Assembly (NCBI GenBank): GCA_007922225.1
Contig: ML679956.1
Span: forward strand, 77,203,848 to 77,267,847
Length of the DNA: 64,000 nt
Direction: 5' to 3'
From: Emydura subglobosa
Lineage: Eukaryota; Chordata; Testudines; Chelidae
A program made the translations under genes and the position numbers. The notes below the pieces were generated by a model. The model was not told the DNA's origin and did not search any database. It saw nothing but the letters and a program-made list of their open reading frames with translations. Within the stretch, counting starts at the first letter, position 1, and each line of letters opens with the position of its first letter. Of the stretch, positions 40,841 to 51,817 are shown one piece after another.

Positions 40841-41700
40841 TAGTTGTTTTCTCATCCAAACTCCACACCCACAGTCAAACTCTATTTGGACTTTCGTCAG
40901 CCTTCTCTTCACCTTTCCCTCTCTCTGACCACCCTCGTTACTTAGAAAAGGCCCTCCTGTATCTTTTCAAAGGTACTACCTGGCACATCAGGTTTCTGTC
41001 GTGACTACTGGAGCCACTGTATGAATCTGAAGCTTCTTGAGTCAAAGACTATTAAGTCGGAAGTAGACACAGAAGAGCCAACCACCATGAAACAAGAACA
41101 AAATCAAAATGTCAGACAGCTACCCTGCCCCATTGCCAATGGGAAAGAATGGTAGATTCCACACAGAGAGTAGCCCTTCTCTTTGGGCAAAGGGCAGAAA
41201 CAGTAACAAGCCTTGTTTGGGATCACATGGTGGTCAAGATGCCTGAACAATATCTCCATGACAGCTGCCACCATCAGAGTGGAATCAGTGGTGAATTATG
41301 GCTGTGAAGTTTGCTAGAATAGAGAGAATAAATAGGTCCAGAGATTCTGGTTAATTTGGGGGTAAGCATGTGAATGTTTTGATGCATATCTAGCTAGCCA
41401 TTAATCTGTTTATCACTAGCATCAAACTATCTGTCTATGCTATCCATAATCTATCGATCAAATTTCAAGGCTGCCTACACCATAATTTCTGAACACTAGA
41501 TTCATTTTATCAGAATGACTTCATTATTTGGGCTGGAAATTTCCTGAGATCAGTGTTCCCATGAGCTCTTCCATGTGTCCTATGTTCTGAAAAATAGCAC
41601 CACCACAACAGCTAGCTCTCATGGTATTTGGGACTTTCTGCTTCCCAGTTTGGTTGAACCTAATGATCGAACTGGTTTTAAAATGGAGCCAGATAAGTTT
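40841..41700. other. No recognised feature
   Basis: Unique-looking sequence with no supported frame. A 'ctagcatcaaactatctgtc' tract near 41,415-41,460 is weakly ATCT-rich. Confidence 0.4.
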
Positions 41701-41819
41701 AGGAATTGGATCATGTGATGGTTTTCCCTGAGATAGTAGTTTATCGGAACTGAAGATCCAGAAGGTCTTGTCCTATGCCCCGTGTTCTGAACCAGAAGAA
41801 GCAGAGGTGTAGGAAAAAG

Positions 41820-42240
41820 TAACTCGGGAATAAACTGAGAGCTGATGAGAAGGAATGCTTTTTCATGCAACACACAGTTAGCCTATGGAACTCTTTGCCA
41901 CAATATACCACTGAGGTCAAGAATACAGCAGGATTCAGAACAGGAACTGGACATTTACATTGGTAACAAAAATATCCAGGGTTATAATACTAAATGTTAA
42001 AAATATAGAGAAGTGTTTTGGAAGGAGATGTAAACCCCCAGGCATCAGTGAGTAAGTGAATCTCTAGCAAATGGGGTCAGGAAGAAGCTTCCTTGTTGGG
42101 TATGTTATTCCATCCCTGCATATTTTTCAGAGTTTCTTACAACTTCCTCTGAAGCAGCTGGTGTTGGCCGCTGTCAGACATAGGATACACGAAGAAAGGC
42201 TCCTCGGGTCTGATCCACGTTGGCAGTTCCGATGGTCCTA
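41820..42240 (+). mobile_element. CR1/L3-type LINE 3' end, sense
   Basis: It begins with late ORF2 words 'aaggaatgctttttcatgca' and 'gttagcctatggaactcttt', and ends with 'cctctgaagcagctggtgtt', 'ggccgctgtcagacatagga' and 'tcgggtctgatccacg'. The frame is broken and the copy is truncated 5' of about 41,700-41,820. Confidence 0.8.
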
Positions 42241-42874
42241 AATTAACCATCTTGGAGACCTGTATGATGCTTATCTTTAATGAACTGTCCTTGTGATTTA
42301 TTCCCTACCCAAACGCCAACACTAGTCAAGCAGCCCATGCCATCTGTTTTCTTGGATGAAGCACATCACACCCCTACAGTTCTTTCCCACTGGACTGCAC
42401 TTTGCATTTCACAAATCAAGCCAACACACAGCGCTTTTCACGAGCAGTCGTTTTTCTAACAAACGAGGAGCTGAAATGTATAATGACTCATTGACTTCTT
42501 GGCCTGAAGCAAGCTGGGGAATCTTTCACTAGTGATGGCCCCAAACGAGGGTGTGTGGAGAAAAAGTGTAATTACCAGCCCACTTCTGGAAGAAATGAGG
42601 AACAGATTGCGTGTGCGTGTGCGCAAGAGCTCGTATGATTTGCCGCTGCAGCATCAGATTCAGATCTCAGTTACCTCAAGAGTTATTTACACCGAAGATT
42701 TGACAGCAGTGGACTGAGTCCTAGTGCTAAAGTGAGAGCATCGTCAACTCCTCTGCGCATGTTCCCACAGAGCTGCCAGGGGGAGCAGGCTGTCCCTCTT
42801 GTACGATGTGGAGCTGAGGGAGTTTGTACCGCCTCAGATCCAGCTCCTCTAGGAGTCCTCATTGATTCAGTCAA
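42241..42874. other. No recognised feature
   Basis: Unique-looking sequence with short frames on both strands. Confidence 0.4.
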
Positions 42875-42875
42875 A

Positions 42876-43157
42876 GGGTACATCTATACCGCAAAGAAAA
42901 ATCCGTGGCACTGAGTCTCAGAGCCCAGATCAATTGACGTGGGCTGGCGGAGCTAAAAAATACCAGTGTAGACATTCCCACTTGTGCTGGATCCCAGTTC
43001 CGAGACCCTCCCCGCGTTTCAGAGCCCAAGCTGGAGTCTGAGTGGGAACATCTATGCTGCTATTTTAGCCCCATAGGCCAAGCCCCATGAGCCTAAGCCA
43101 ACTGGCCCAGGCCCTGAGTTTCAATGCCATGAGTTTTTCTTTGCAGTGTAGCCATCC
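42876..43157. mobile_element. Fold-back element with about 26-bp inverted ends
   Basis: The left end 'gggtacatctataccgcaaa' with 'gaaaaatccgtggc' pairs with the right end 'atgccatgagtttttctttg' and 'cagtgtagccatcc'. Inside, 'taccagtgtagacattccc' and 'gggaacatctatgctgctat' also pair. The family is that of 7,111-7,363 and 59,325-59,543. Confidence 0.8.
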
Positions 43158-43184
43158 ATATCCTTAGAGATCAACTCAAGTTCT

Positions 43185-43386
43185 GTTGTCTCTTGTTCTG
43201 GAACAGCCTGACAAGGGCAGCATTGGGGGTCAAAAATCCTAACTGGCTTCACGACGGAGCAGGGTAAGTTTATGGAGGGGATGGTGTGATGGGAGTGCCT
43301 ACAATGTCACGTAGCCGATCCGTGCCTGAAAGCAGAAATATCTCCAATGGCCAGTGATGGGACACTAGATGAGGAGGGCTCAGAGT
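43185..43386 (+). mobile_element. CR1 LINE 3' tail, sense, part 1
   Basis: It reads 'gttctggaacagcctgacaa', 'tttatggaggggatggtgtg', 'acgtagccgatccgtgcctg' and 'gatgggacactagatgagg', the early tail of the CR1 subfamily at 38,555. A GGTGACC element interrupts it. Confidence 0.88.
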
Positions 43387-43507
43387 AAGGTGACCAGATG
43401 CCCTGATTTTATAGGGACAGTCCTGATATTCGGGGCTTTCTTTTATATAGGCACCTATTATTTCCCACCCTGTCCCGATTTTTTACACTTGCTATCTGGT
43501 CACACCA
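43387..43507 (+). mobile_element. GGTGACC inverted-repeat element inserted in CR1
   Basis: The left end 'aaggtgaccagatgccctg' and the right end 'gctatctggtcacacc' are inverted repeats. The body has 'tttatagggacagtcctgat' and 'tatataggcacctattattt'. Nine bases of host CR1, gctcagagt at 43,378-43,386 and gctctgagt at 43,508-43,516, flank it and differ by one base. That is a probable target-site duplication of eight or nine bases. Confidence 0.88.
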
Positions 43508-43620
43508 GCTCTGAGTCACTACAGAGACTTTTTCCCCAGGTGTCTGGCTGCTGGGACTTTCCCACATGTTCAGGATCTCTATATTTGGTATCAGGAAGGT
43601 TAGCAGAATGGCATTACCCA
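43508..43620 (+). mobile_element. CR1 LINE 3' tail, sense, part 2
   Basis: It resumes with 'gctctgagtcactacagaga', 'ccccaggtgtctggctgctg' and 'ggtatcaggaaggttag', then is lost to divergence or truncation before the usual terminus. Confidence 0.82.
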
Positions 43621-43654
43621 AACTGGAATTTGTTTGGCATGTTGGATTGAACAC

Positions 43655-43740
43655 CCGTACAGTCTCTGAAAGTGCCGTGGGATTTTCCATGACCGTGAGC
43701 GGTCAGGGCCTCAGTTTTACATCTCATCCAGAAGGCACTG
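43655..43740 (-). repeat. 5S-derived SINE, distal fragment, antisense
   Basis: The words 'agtgccgtgggattttccat', 'gaccgtgagcggtcagggcc' and 'ttttacatctcatccagaag' match the part of the 5S-derived SINE away from its 5S head. The head is absent here. Confidence 0.5.
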
Positions 43741-43789
43741 TCTCTGCAGTTATGTGGCTTCTCTTCCCATAGCATGGAAGCACCTCCCT

Positions 43790-43985
43790 TTCTAATGTAT
43801 TTGTCCTCACAACACCCCTGTGAGGGTTCGGAAGCATGAACCCGGCTCGACAGCTACAAACTGACACACACAGACCCCATGAGGCCATAGAGAAAATTGG
43901 TAGTAGAAGAAGGAACTGAACCCAGCTCTTCCAAGTCCTACATACGTCCGCTAGCCACAGCACCATGGTCCATCTCAGTGCGATG
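43790..43985 (-). repeat. MIR-like SINE, antisense
   Basis: It reads 'tgtcctcacaacacccctgt', 'gaactgaacccagctcttcc', 'aagtcctacatacgtccgct' and 'agccacagcaccatggtc'. The antisense order is clear though the middle is diverged. Confidence 0.8.
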
Positions 43986-43999
43986 CTATGGTACTGACT

Positions 44000-44228
44000 G
44001 AGGGTATTTCTGCACCGCGAACAGGTGGTGTAATTCCCAGCTCAGGGAGACACGGGAGGAACGGCTTTGGCTGAGCCCGTGCAGTAGAAGTAGCAGTGAA
44101 GCTGTGGCAGGCTGGTTGGAAATGTACCGAGGGTCCAGGATGGGATTGTGCTCATCCCCCCACGGCAGCTACACTTCTATTTTTAGGACGGAGAGAGTAC
44201 CACCAGCTCAATGCATAGACATACCCTC
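44000..44228. mobile_element. Inverted-repeat element with GAGGGTAT ends
   Basis: GAGGGTAT at 44,000-44,007 is repeated inverted as ATACCCTC at the right end. Inside, 'aggtggtgtaattcccagct' and 'cagctacacttctattttta' recall the element at 14,213-14,500. It directly precedes the next CR1. Confidence 0.65.
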
Positions 44229-44237
44229 AAAGGGAAG

Positions 44238-44888
44238 GCAGATACAGGGCAGTGGACAAGAAGCTGGATATGAGTCAGCAGTGTGCCCTGGTTGCCAAGA
44301 AAGCTAACAGCATGTTGGGCTGCATTAGTAGGAGCATTGCCAGCAGACCAAGAGAAGTGAATATTCCCCTCTATTTGGCACTGGTGAGGCCGCATTTGCA
44401 GTACTGTGTCCAGTTTTGGGTCCCCCACTACAGGAAGGATGTGGACAAATTGGGGAGAGTCCCGCGGAGAGCAGCAAAAATGATTAGGGGGCTGGAGCAC
44501 ATGACTTATGAAGAGAGGGTGAGGGAACCGGCCCTGTTTAGTCTGCAGAAGAGAAGAATGAGGGGGGATTTGATAGCAGCCTTTAACTACCTGAAGGGGG
44601 GTTCCAGGGAGGATGGAGCTCGGCTGTTCTCAGTGGTGGCAGATGACAGAACAAGGAGCAATGGTCTCAAGTTACAAGTTGTTTTTTCACTAGGAGGGTG
44701 GTGAAGCACTGGAATGGGTTACCTAGGGAGGTGGTGGAATCTCCATCTTTAGAGGTTTTTAAGGCCTGGCTTGACAAAGCCCTGGCTGGGATGATTTAGT
44801 TGGGGTAGGTTCTGCTTTGAGCAGGGGATTGGACTAGATGACCTCCTGAGGTCCCTTCCAACTCTCATGTTCTAGGATTCCATCACCA
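44238..44888 (+). pseudogene. CR1 LINE, ORF2 C-terminus plus 3' tail, sense
   Basis: A 150-codon frame from 44,252 contains '[20 protein letters not shown]', '[10 protein letters not shown]', '[19 protein letters not shown]', '[12 protein letters not shown]' and '[16 protein letters not shown]'. This is the conserved C-terminal part of CR1 ORF2, after the reverse-transcriptase active site. The tail follows to 'gaggtcccttccaactctc' and 'ctaggattcc'. It is the longest open CR1 stretch outside the 52-56 kb LINE. A small deletion near 44,680 removes the end of the ORF. Catalytic domains are missing by 5' truncation, so it cannot move on its own. Confidence 0.93.
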
Positions 44889-45385
44889 ACACTCTTTCTT
44901 AGAGGCTGCTAGGGTTTTCCTTAGAGATCTCTCATTCAAGCGCAGGTGAAGGTTCACATCCCGTAACTTAAGAGACAGGAAGAGAGCCCCATAAAGGCAG
45001 TGGAGTTGCACAGCAGCCAATGGTATGTAGTTTTTCAGCATTAACAGTGTGATAGAGACTCCACAACATGACACCCGCATTGCTACGTGACTAATTTTCT
45101 CCCTCTTGGTTTACAAAATGCAAAGACGAACAAGGAAATGCAAATACTTTACAGGCAACTGTGACTGCTGTTTGGTAAAGATGTGTCTCCCTCTGTGCCT
45201 TTTCTTTATTGAGACTGAGAACACAAGGTACCCGGGTAATTTGTGTCATGGAATTTACGCCGTGCTAGTGAGAGGCAGGCTAAAGCACTTCTAGGAAGAA
45301 TAACCCGAATGAGGGGAAATTTCTCATCTACTTCATTCCATTAGCTCAGTGCCAGGCTACTAATTAAGGGTAATAACCAAAGAGC
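44889..45385. other. No recognised feature
   Basis: Unique-looking sequence with short overlapping frames. Confidence 0.4.
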
Positions 45386-45387
45386 CT

Positions 45388-45455
45388 GATGCCCAACCTT
45401 TTGGAGTCAATGAGCAACTTTCTGTTGATGTCAATGGGCTTTAAATTGGGTTGTA
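45388..45455. repeat. Hairpin repeat of the CATTGAAGTCAATGG type, degraded
   Basis: It holds 'gagcctgatgcccaacc'-type words just upstream, then 'ggagtcaatgagcaactttc' and 'gttgatgtcaatgggcttta'. The two arms surround 'aactttct'. Confidence 0.45.
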
Positions 45456-45895
45456 ATAAGTCCAGTAAGTGTTGGCTGACTCAGGTCAAAGGAAAGCAGA
45501 GAAAGGGTGCCGCTGGCAGAATTGTTTATACTGTCTGATATGGGGTGAAATGACTGCTTTTAGTACTAACTGCTTCAGAAGGAAATTGGGGATTCTAAAT
45601 AGATAAGGAGCATGGTAGGTATGTTGCTACCTACGCTAAATGCTGGCATGGGACACTTCTCATCTCCCCTTCCTTGTGTGATTCACTGAAGCTTTCCCAG
45701 TCATACCATCTCTGAGAGGAAGTGTTAATAATAAGCGGCCTCACAGCTCAGAGGGACAGCAGGAAGGTATTGAAGGGTCGCCTTGCAAAATTCTACTCAC
45801 CTGGGTTATTTATTTTTCAGTGGGTGAAGAAACCATTAATGGGACCAGATTCCCAGCTGGTTTAAATCTGGGTGATGTCAATGGGTACTGTCAAG
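45456..45895. other. No recognised feature
   Basis: Unique-looking sequence; a hairpin-like word 'atgggaccagattcccagct' starts near 45,838. Confidence 0.4.
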
Positions 45896-45899
45896 CTGT

Positions 45900-46860
45900 C
45901 CGGAGCAGTTCACAAGAGTAAGGGCCAGCCTCAGGGCAGACTGTCAAAAAAAAAGGGCACAAACCACAAATTGGCTGTGAGTTCCATACTTAAATTTTAA
46001 CCAACCAAGTAGCAAGTGTGAGCTCCTTTAGCACTATAGCAGGCAATACAGAGAGTCCCCCTTCAGGTATCTGGTCTATCTCACCACTCAGACAAACTTG
46101 CCTTTGTGATAGATGGTCCCTTACACATTAAAAATATATATATATATCACAACATATTCAGGTTACTACCAGTCTCAAAGGACCAGTCACTTACCCCAGG
46201 TCAATTGCACCTTCGACCTCACACCCAAGATAAAGCTTGTAGCCAATCCCACAATAAACTAACTAAAGGAAAATAAATGAGTTATTTACAAAGTTAAAGC
46301 AGACAAACACACACACACATCGCTATGCAGGAGATTTATAGTCTTAGGTTCCAAAAGATAATAGAAGCTGTTGCGATATGCAAGATTTCTATGTCCTCTA
46401 ACCCATGCCGAGCAGAATGGGGGTCCCTTGCTAATGCTTAGAAATATTGCCCTCTCCAAATTCCCAGCAGCATAGCTATACAGTTCCTTCTGATCAAGGA
46501 TTTTCATTCCCTTTCCTTAGAGTTCAAACTGCTGGGACAAGTGTTTGCATTTGTCTCCTCTTCATGGATTCGGGAGGGAGGGCAAATCGACAAAGTCTTT
46601 GTCCTTTGTTTCACAATGGCTCAGTTGGTATCAATGGGCCTTCTTCTGTGCTGGATCAGCACTTTGCATTCCTTACTGCTTCTTTCCCCTTTGGTGAGCT
46701 GCGTTACACAGTTAGAGGAAGACAATGCAAACTCTCAATCTAGCTTTATGCCATGGGATACAGAGGTTATAAGTGAGGTCAATACATGCAGACTCCTACA
46801 AGCATTTCCTCAAGTCTGAACACATTCGTCTACACTTCGGATCTATTTTAATCATGCAAA
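45900..46860 (-). mobile_element. Interspersed repeat, possibly LTR-type, about 950 bp
   Basis: The words 'accccaggtcaattgcacc', 'ccaatcccacaataaactaa', 'gagttatttacaaagttaaa' and 'gcagacaaacacacacaca' are ones I recognise from a recurrent turtle repeat usually longer than this. A TA repeat at 46,133-46,147 and a CA repeat at 46,307-46,319 lie inside. Frames of 73-98 codons show no retroviral or LINE motif. The strand and edges are guesses. Confidence 0.4.
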
Positions 46861-46952
46861 CACACAGGTGAGCCGGATTGGTTTCCAGCTACGCTTTTGT
46901 TAGTGTTCAGTGCAGCCTAGGCATGAACTGGTGCCTGGTCTGCCCAAGTCAC
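46861..46952. other. No recognised feature
   Basis: Short unique stretch before the next inverted-repeat element. Confidence 0.3.
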
Positions 46953-47148
46953 AGGTATGTCTACACTGCATTTTGGAGCAAGCATGAGTGAACGTCCCGG
47001 CCAGGGTTGATGGAGTTGGGCTAGCGTGGCCCTGGCATTCTAAAAATAGCTCAGAGCCTGAACTCCAGTCCAAGCAGTAACTTCCAAGAGCTGCCTATAC
47101 AGCTATTTTTAGATCATTAGCACCAGCCTTGCTGTGTAGAAATACGCA
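46953..47148. mobile_element. Inverted-repeat element with GGTATGTCTACACTGCA ends
   Basis: The left end 'ggtatgtctacactgca' pairs with the right end 'ttgctgtgtagaaatacgc'. Internal 'ttctaaaaatagctcagag' and 'cagctatttttagatcatt' also pair. It is a non-autonomous DNA transposon by structure. Confidence 0.75.
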
Positions 47149-47150
47149 GG

Positions 47151-47225
47151 GGGGCCAGATCCTCACCCGGTTTAAAGGGGTGTGGTTCCACTGAAGTCAC
47201 TTTAGGCCAGCTGAGGGTTTGGTCC
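47151..47225. repeat. Hairpin repeat of the GATCTGGCCC family
   Basis: The left 'ggggccagatcctcacccgg' and 'tttaaaggggtg' pair with the right 'cactttaggccagctgaggg' and 'tttggtcc' around 'ccactgaagt'. Confidence 0.68.
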
Positions 47226-47354
47226 AAGTATATATTTGGCTTAGCAGCAGCAGCAGCTTGCTGAAAGAGCAGGTGAATGAGGGCTGTTTCCATGCCTGCT
47301 TAGTAAGATGTACACCCCAGCATTCATTTCAGATTTGGGCCTGAATGACTTTGA
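47226..47354. other. No recognised feature
   Basis: Short unique stretch with an AGC-rich word near 47,243-47,256. Confidence 0.35.
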
Positions 47355-47355
47355 G

Positions 47356-47441
47356 GGCCGTAACCTCAGCTGATGTAAATCACGATCTCTGCTGACCTCA
47401 TTGGAGATGTTCTGCTTTACACCAGCCGAGGATCTGGTCCT
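47356..47441. repeat. Hairpin repeat of the GATCTGGCCC family
   Basis: The left 'aacctcagctgatgtaaatc' pairs with the right 'tttacaccagccgaggatct' and 'ggtcc' around 'gctgacctcattgg'. It is the second copy within 210 bases. Confidence 0.68.
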
Positions 47442-48945
47442 AGATTTGTAAGTGCAATACGTTATTAAGCCAAGACAGGTCTAGTGTTTCAGGAGCCCGG
47501 TGCCGTAGCCTTGGGTTCATTCCTCTGACCCATGCTGCCTCTGGGGCTGCAATTTCATAAATTCTGAAAACAGACATTCCCTGGGAGGAAGGGGAATGTA
47601 CGAAGGAGCATTCACCCAGCTGCAATTATTGGGTGAGCGGCAATCACCTAGTGCTTAAATTGCTTGTAAGAGCTCTGCTTTATTCTGTGTCCGGCTCCAG
47701 CTGACTGTGCATAACAACATGAGCGTCACAGCCCCACACCCAGACTCTCTGTAAGAGAAGTTCAGCTCCCCGGATCACAGCTTCCCTTCCAACCTGACAA
47801 CATTTAAAAGAACAAGGTGAATACAGCACATGACAAACCAACCTCATCCCTGCACTTGCTCTCTGTGTTCAGTTACCCCTGGAGGCACCGCGCACAGTCA
47901 CTTGGCTCCCTGGAACGGCAGCATCACCACCGTCAGGAGGCGGCAAGTCCGCTTGCTCTCCTTGTGCCCAGTTTTGGGGCAACCTGCTGTAGATATTGCC
48001 TGTCTGAGAGCCTCTCGGGGGGAAAAAGGGAGACTCAGAGCCACTTGTCTCCCTCTCTTCTGGGATTAAGAGCAGGTGTCGCCCGTTGCTCCATAGTATG
48101 TGACAACTGCAGGGCTCGCTCTTAGGACATCCTGGCTTATGTGACCACGGTTCCCCACTGCCCAGACGCACCATGTCATTTTCCTGAAGCAGTGGCAGCT
48201 CCCAGTCTTATGGATTTTTGTTTTGTTTTTGACTCCTCTGTCTCTTTGTCTGTCTGCAAGTCACCAGCGCCTCTGACATCCGTTTCTAACAGTGCCGCAT
48301 TCTTGTTTTCTGCGGGGTGGAATGCGTCAGCAGGGTCTTGCAGGCGCCCTTCGGTAAACAGAGCTTATCACCGTCATTTTACTGCGGGGTGAAGTGAAGC
48401 GGAAGCTGGTTAGGAAACACCCACGGCCCCGCATGGAGTGGATGACTCAGGGAGCGAACACAAAGTACTAGACGATGCTCCCCCTCTTGTGCTCATCTCC
48501 ATTCCAATTCCCCCTTGACCTCTCTCAGCACAAAGCGAAAACGTTGACATCCCAGACGATCTGCCTTTAAGCACTCCTCACAGCATCTCGGCTCAGATGA
48601 GCTCTGCGGCAGACCACTAAATGGCGCATTGTTCGAAGAGAGGATTTTATTTACATAGCAGCTGGAGTCTGAAGAACATCTCTTCCCACAACTCCATTAA
48701 GCTGAGTTGTTAGCTCCTGGCGAATACATGGATCTAGGTACTCAATCCAGCACTCATTGTAATGAGATTTTAAAAGTGGAAATAGAGCAGTAAAGCCTGT
48801 TTTGTGCTTTGCTACAGATAAGCCCGATTCCATACTCCTGACTCAGGCAAAACTACCTGTTGATAGCAGGGGAGAGTGGCTTAGCTTGTCTATCGATCTA
48901 GGGACTTACACGGTCCCCATTGCCATGGCACCTAAGCACCCTGCA
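47442..48945. other. No recognised feature
   Basis: Frames of about 100 codons (47,817-48,125 plus; 47,869-48,174 minus) overlap on opposite strands without domains. The sequence looks unique. Confidence 0.4.
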
Positions 48946-48947
48946 GT

Positions 48948-49122
48948 CATTAATACATCTCTCCTGACAAAAGCCCGGTGAGGTACTAGTCCCTCGTGAC
49001 AGATGGGGGACTGACACACACAGAGATTAAATGATTTGCCCAAGGTCACGTGGCATGGCTGTGGCAGAGCTGGGAACTGAACACTGGTCTCCTTAGTCCC
49101 CAGTCCAGCGGCCCCCCTTTGT
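48948..49122 (-). repeat. MIR-like SINE, antisense
   Basis: The order 'taatacatctctcctgacaa', 'ggtgaggtactagtccctcg', 'acagatgggggactgacaca', 'gatttgcccaaggtcacgtg' and 'gagctgggaactgaacactg' is a clear antisense MIR. Confidence 0.88.
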
Positions 49123-49634
49123 TACAGGCTTCCTGTGACCGGTCCAGAGTGCAGTATTTTGCCTTGGCTGGCCGAGTGACTGTGGCCTGCTTTGCGTGGC
49201 TTGTTTCTCATCGTTGATCTTCAAAGGTACTTCCAAAGGGAAAATCCTGAGGCTGAGGGCCAGATTGTCCCTGGTACTTGCATGGAAGAGTGGAGGCATA
49301 AGAAACCTTCGGCACCTGCATCTGAACCTCAGAGGAGCATGTCCCAGGGTGAAATCCATGCCAAAGGGGCTGGGGAAAGACAGGAAGGGGGGGAGGGCCA
49401 ATGGCCCATCTCTGTGCACCATCCCAAACATCTCTTGATGTCCTCCAAGGTCTCGGTGTTGCTGCACCACACCCTTTATCAGTGTAACTTACACCTGAAA
49501 CTCAGGAGGGGTTTCCCTGGCCAGGGGATGCGCATAAGCCACACATGCTCAGTATGGTTCTCTGTCCCTTCTAATAGTGCCTGGGCCACTTATAGAGGTG
49601 ATGGAGTCCACTGCACCTCGGCTTGCAGAGCTGG
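49123..49634. other. No recognised feature
   Basis: Frames of 164 codons (49,192-49,686, plus) and 125 codons (49,093-49,470, minus) overlap. Both run through repeats at an end and have no domain, so I call no gene. Confidence 0.4.
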
Positions 49635-49635
49635 G

Positions 49636-49725
49636 CCTTTTAGTTCAAGCAGCTCATACCATAAGACTCAGAGATCCCAGGTTTGATCCCCACTGCCAAC
49701 AGTCCAGTCAGGGACACGGCCTAAG
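49636..49725 (+). repeat. tRNA-derived SINE fragment
   Basis: An A-box-like 'tagttcaagcagctcat' at 49,641-49,657 and a B-box-like 'ggtttgatccc' at 49,680-49,690 have the spacing of a polymerase III internal promoter. The downstream 'cagtccagtcagggacacgg' is SINE-like. It does not fold as a tRNA gene because the flanking stem sequence is absent. Confidence 0.55.
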
Positions 49726-49729
49726 TCAC

Positions 49730-49838
49730 ATTTAGCAACATGCCTACATGGCCCACATGAATTAAGACAACCATTCTCCTTAAAATGCGTTAGCGCCAGC
49801 TAAACTAGTGCCTTAGGTTGACTAAGCTATGTAACACA
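49730..49838. mobile_element. Short inverted-repeat element fragment
   Basis: The words 'catgcctacatggcccacat', 'gcgttagcgccagctaaact' and 'gccttaggttgactaagct' belong to the style of the GTTTAAGT element at 4,058. The arms are not fully preserved. Confidence 0.4.
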
Positions 49839-51815
49839 CCTCCTCTGGAGTCTACATCCAGCCTGCTCCGATCTTGTTTTCTCTGTACTTCACCTTTATG
49901 CGTCTGTCTGTGGAAGTGGCTGCCATTTTGTGCAGCAGAGGTGATGCAGGATGTTAATGCAGTATGTTACAGAGGAGAAACACAGCATGCTCCCTCTTGA
50001 GGATTTTACTTTTGTTCTTTAGTTGTTTTCTCCTTCACCTAAAATAGAAATTGTTCAGGCTCTTAATGAAGAGATGAGCCATCCAGCTCATCTCAAAACT
50101 TTAGGGAAAACCAGATGATGGTAGAAATTACACTGAAATTTAGGAAGCTGTGCATGCTATTATGGTGGGAGTTATGTATGGGAATTTACCCCAGTGGAGG
50201 ATCCAGCTCATGAAGTTTATCTGACACTCGTCCTAAGCACTTGGCTTGGCTTGAAATATTGTGATTGGATGCATTTTTTCTGCAAGATCTCCAGTACTTT
50301 TTGCTTCTGATCAGGCCAGAACTGTAGCGGTAACTATGGTGAAAACAAAGGGGATAAAAAGTTCAAATTTGGGGTGAAGATTTGGTGGTTGGTCTTACCT
50401 TATCCAAAGCAGTTTGCCTACACATAGATAATTTCCAGACTAATTTTGGTACGACTCATTCAGGGGATCACTGAAGCATCAACAATATTGCAAACATGAG
50501 GAAGGCTGGGCAGAATTTTTACAACTAGTACTGACAATGCAGTGGAAAATACATCATAGGAAAAACCCCTCCTTTGGCCGTGGGCGATGAATTATATACC
50601 ATTCCTGCAGGAGGTCTTCTCTATCTTTAATATCTGTGCCTTGATGCTGTTCTTGGCTGCCCTCCTGTAGGCTGCTAAAGACGGTCTCCAAGTAGATGTG
50701 GAAGTCTTCGCTTACCAAAAATGCAATTGCTTCTCATTTCACAGAGCCTGCAGTCACGGAGTCTGATGGAACAGTGTAAATCTGTTGGCATTCATACACC
50801 AATTTCCCGGATTGGATTCTCAAACACAAACAAAAAGCTGGATTTCCTCATTTCCCTCCAGAGTATCAAGTTCTTCAGCCGACTGAATCCACCATAAAAT
50901 TGGAATACAGTCATTGAAGCCCATAACCAGAATGTGGGCTTGTTTAACATTGGGTAATATCTTTGCCATTAATGAGATAATGCCCTTAATTTTTCAGATT
51001 CCTGTGTTATTTTTCTTGTCAGATTATAAATGCGCTCATACTTTCGTGGTTCCTAGAGATGACTGTATATTTAATGCCCAGGTCTCTGATGGAAGGAGAC
51101 TCAGTCAAAAACTCAGGTAGGTGAGAACCTCTCCTCCAGGAGACTGTAAATCTGATATGAGCTAGCCTTTTGCTTCCTGTATTCACATCCTACTGCTGGC
51201 TGCTTCACCTGCTAGAGGAAAATTGCAAGCCATGGTCTTTCACTTGATGAGCCTGTTGCCAACTGCCTGATCTGCCGGTTCTTAGCTCTTTTGCCAAGCT
51301 TCAGCTAGGACAAGTACTCCTGGTAATATTGCAGCTGAAAAGAGGTGTATGTGGAATTATAGGCCGCTTTATAGAGGAAGGGGAAAGGAGGAGTTAATTT
51401 TTAGACCAGCACATTGTTATAAATCACAGAAGAACCTCAAAGGACTGGAAGATCAGTTTGGTTTATATAAAACATCCAAGAATCCAGAAATATATCCAAA
51501 AGTCTGATCTATCAGAATGGAAAGTCTAGATCAGGATAGCAGGCTCTACCATGAGATTTCTGGGGTTTCTTTGTCCTTTTCAAGAGCAATCAATCGTGGA
51601 GTGTTTCTGCTTCCGAGCAACACTGTGAAACACAGAATTTAATGCATCATCTAAAATGTTTGAAACCTCACCCGAGGTCGTGTTCACATTCTCAATGCAC
51701 ATTGGAGTTGGTTCTCATTTTCTGGTTGAACATTCCCTAATTGTTAAAATGTTAATTTACAACAGGCTGCCCAAGCTAATGAAATGGAACTGCTCTAGCA
51801 CACTTTGACAGCTCC
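49839..51815. other. No recognised feature, about 2 kb
   Basis: This is the longest stretch without a repeat signature that I can name. No frame exceeds 70 codons. Reading 50,480-50,900 on the minus strand gives interrupted translation with many stops, so an old pseudogene or degraded transposon is possible but unproven. Confidence 0.4.
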
Positions 51816-51817
51816 AA

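Noticed and set aside
44252..44704. CR1 frame of 150 codons as an active gene
   Set aside because: It covers only the C-terminal part, lacks the endonuclease and catalytic box and is shifted near its end.
49192..49686. 164-codon plus-strand frame
   Set aside because: It overlaps a 125-codon minus frame, runs into a tRNA-derived SINE, and has no recognisable domain.
49636..49725. Possible tRNA gene
   Set aside because: A-box-like and B-box-like words are present, but acceptor and anticodon stems do not form. A tRNA-derived SINE explains it.
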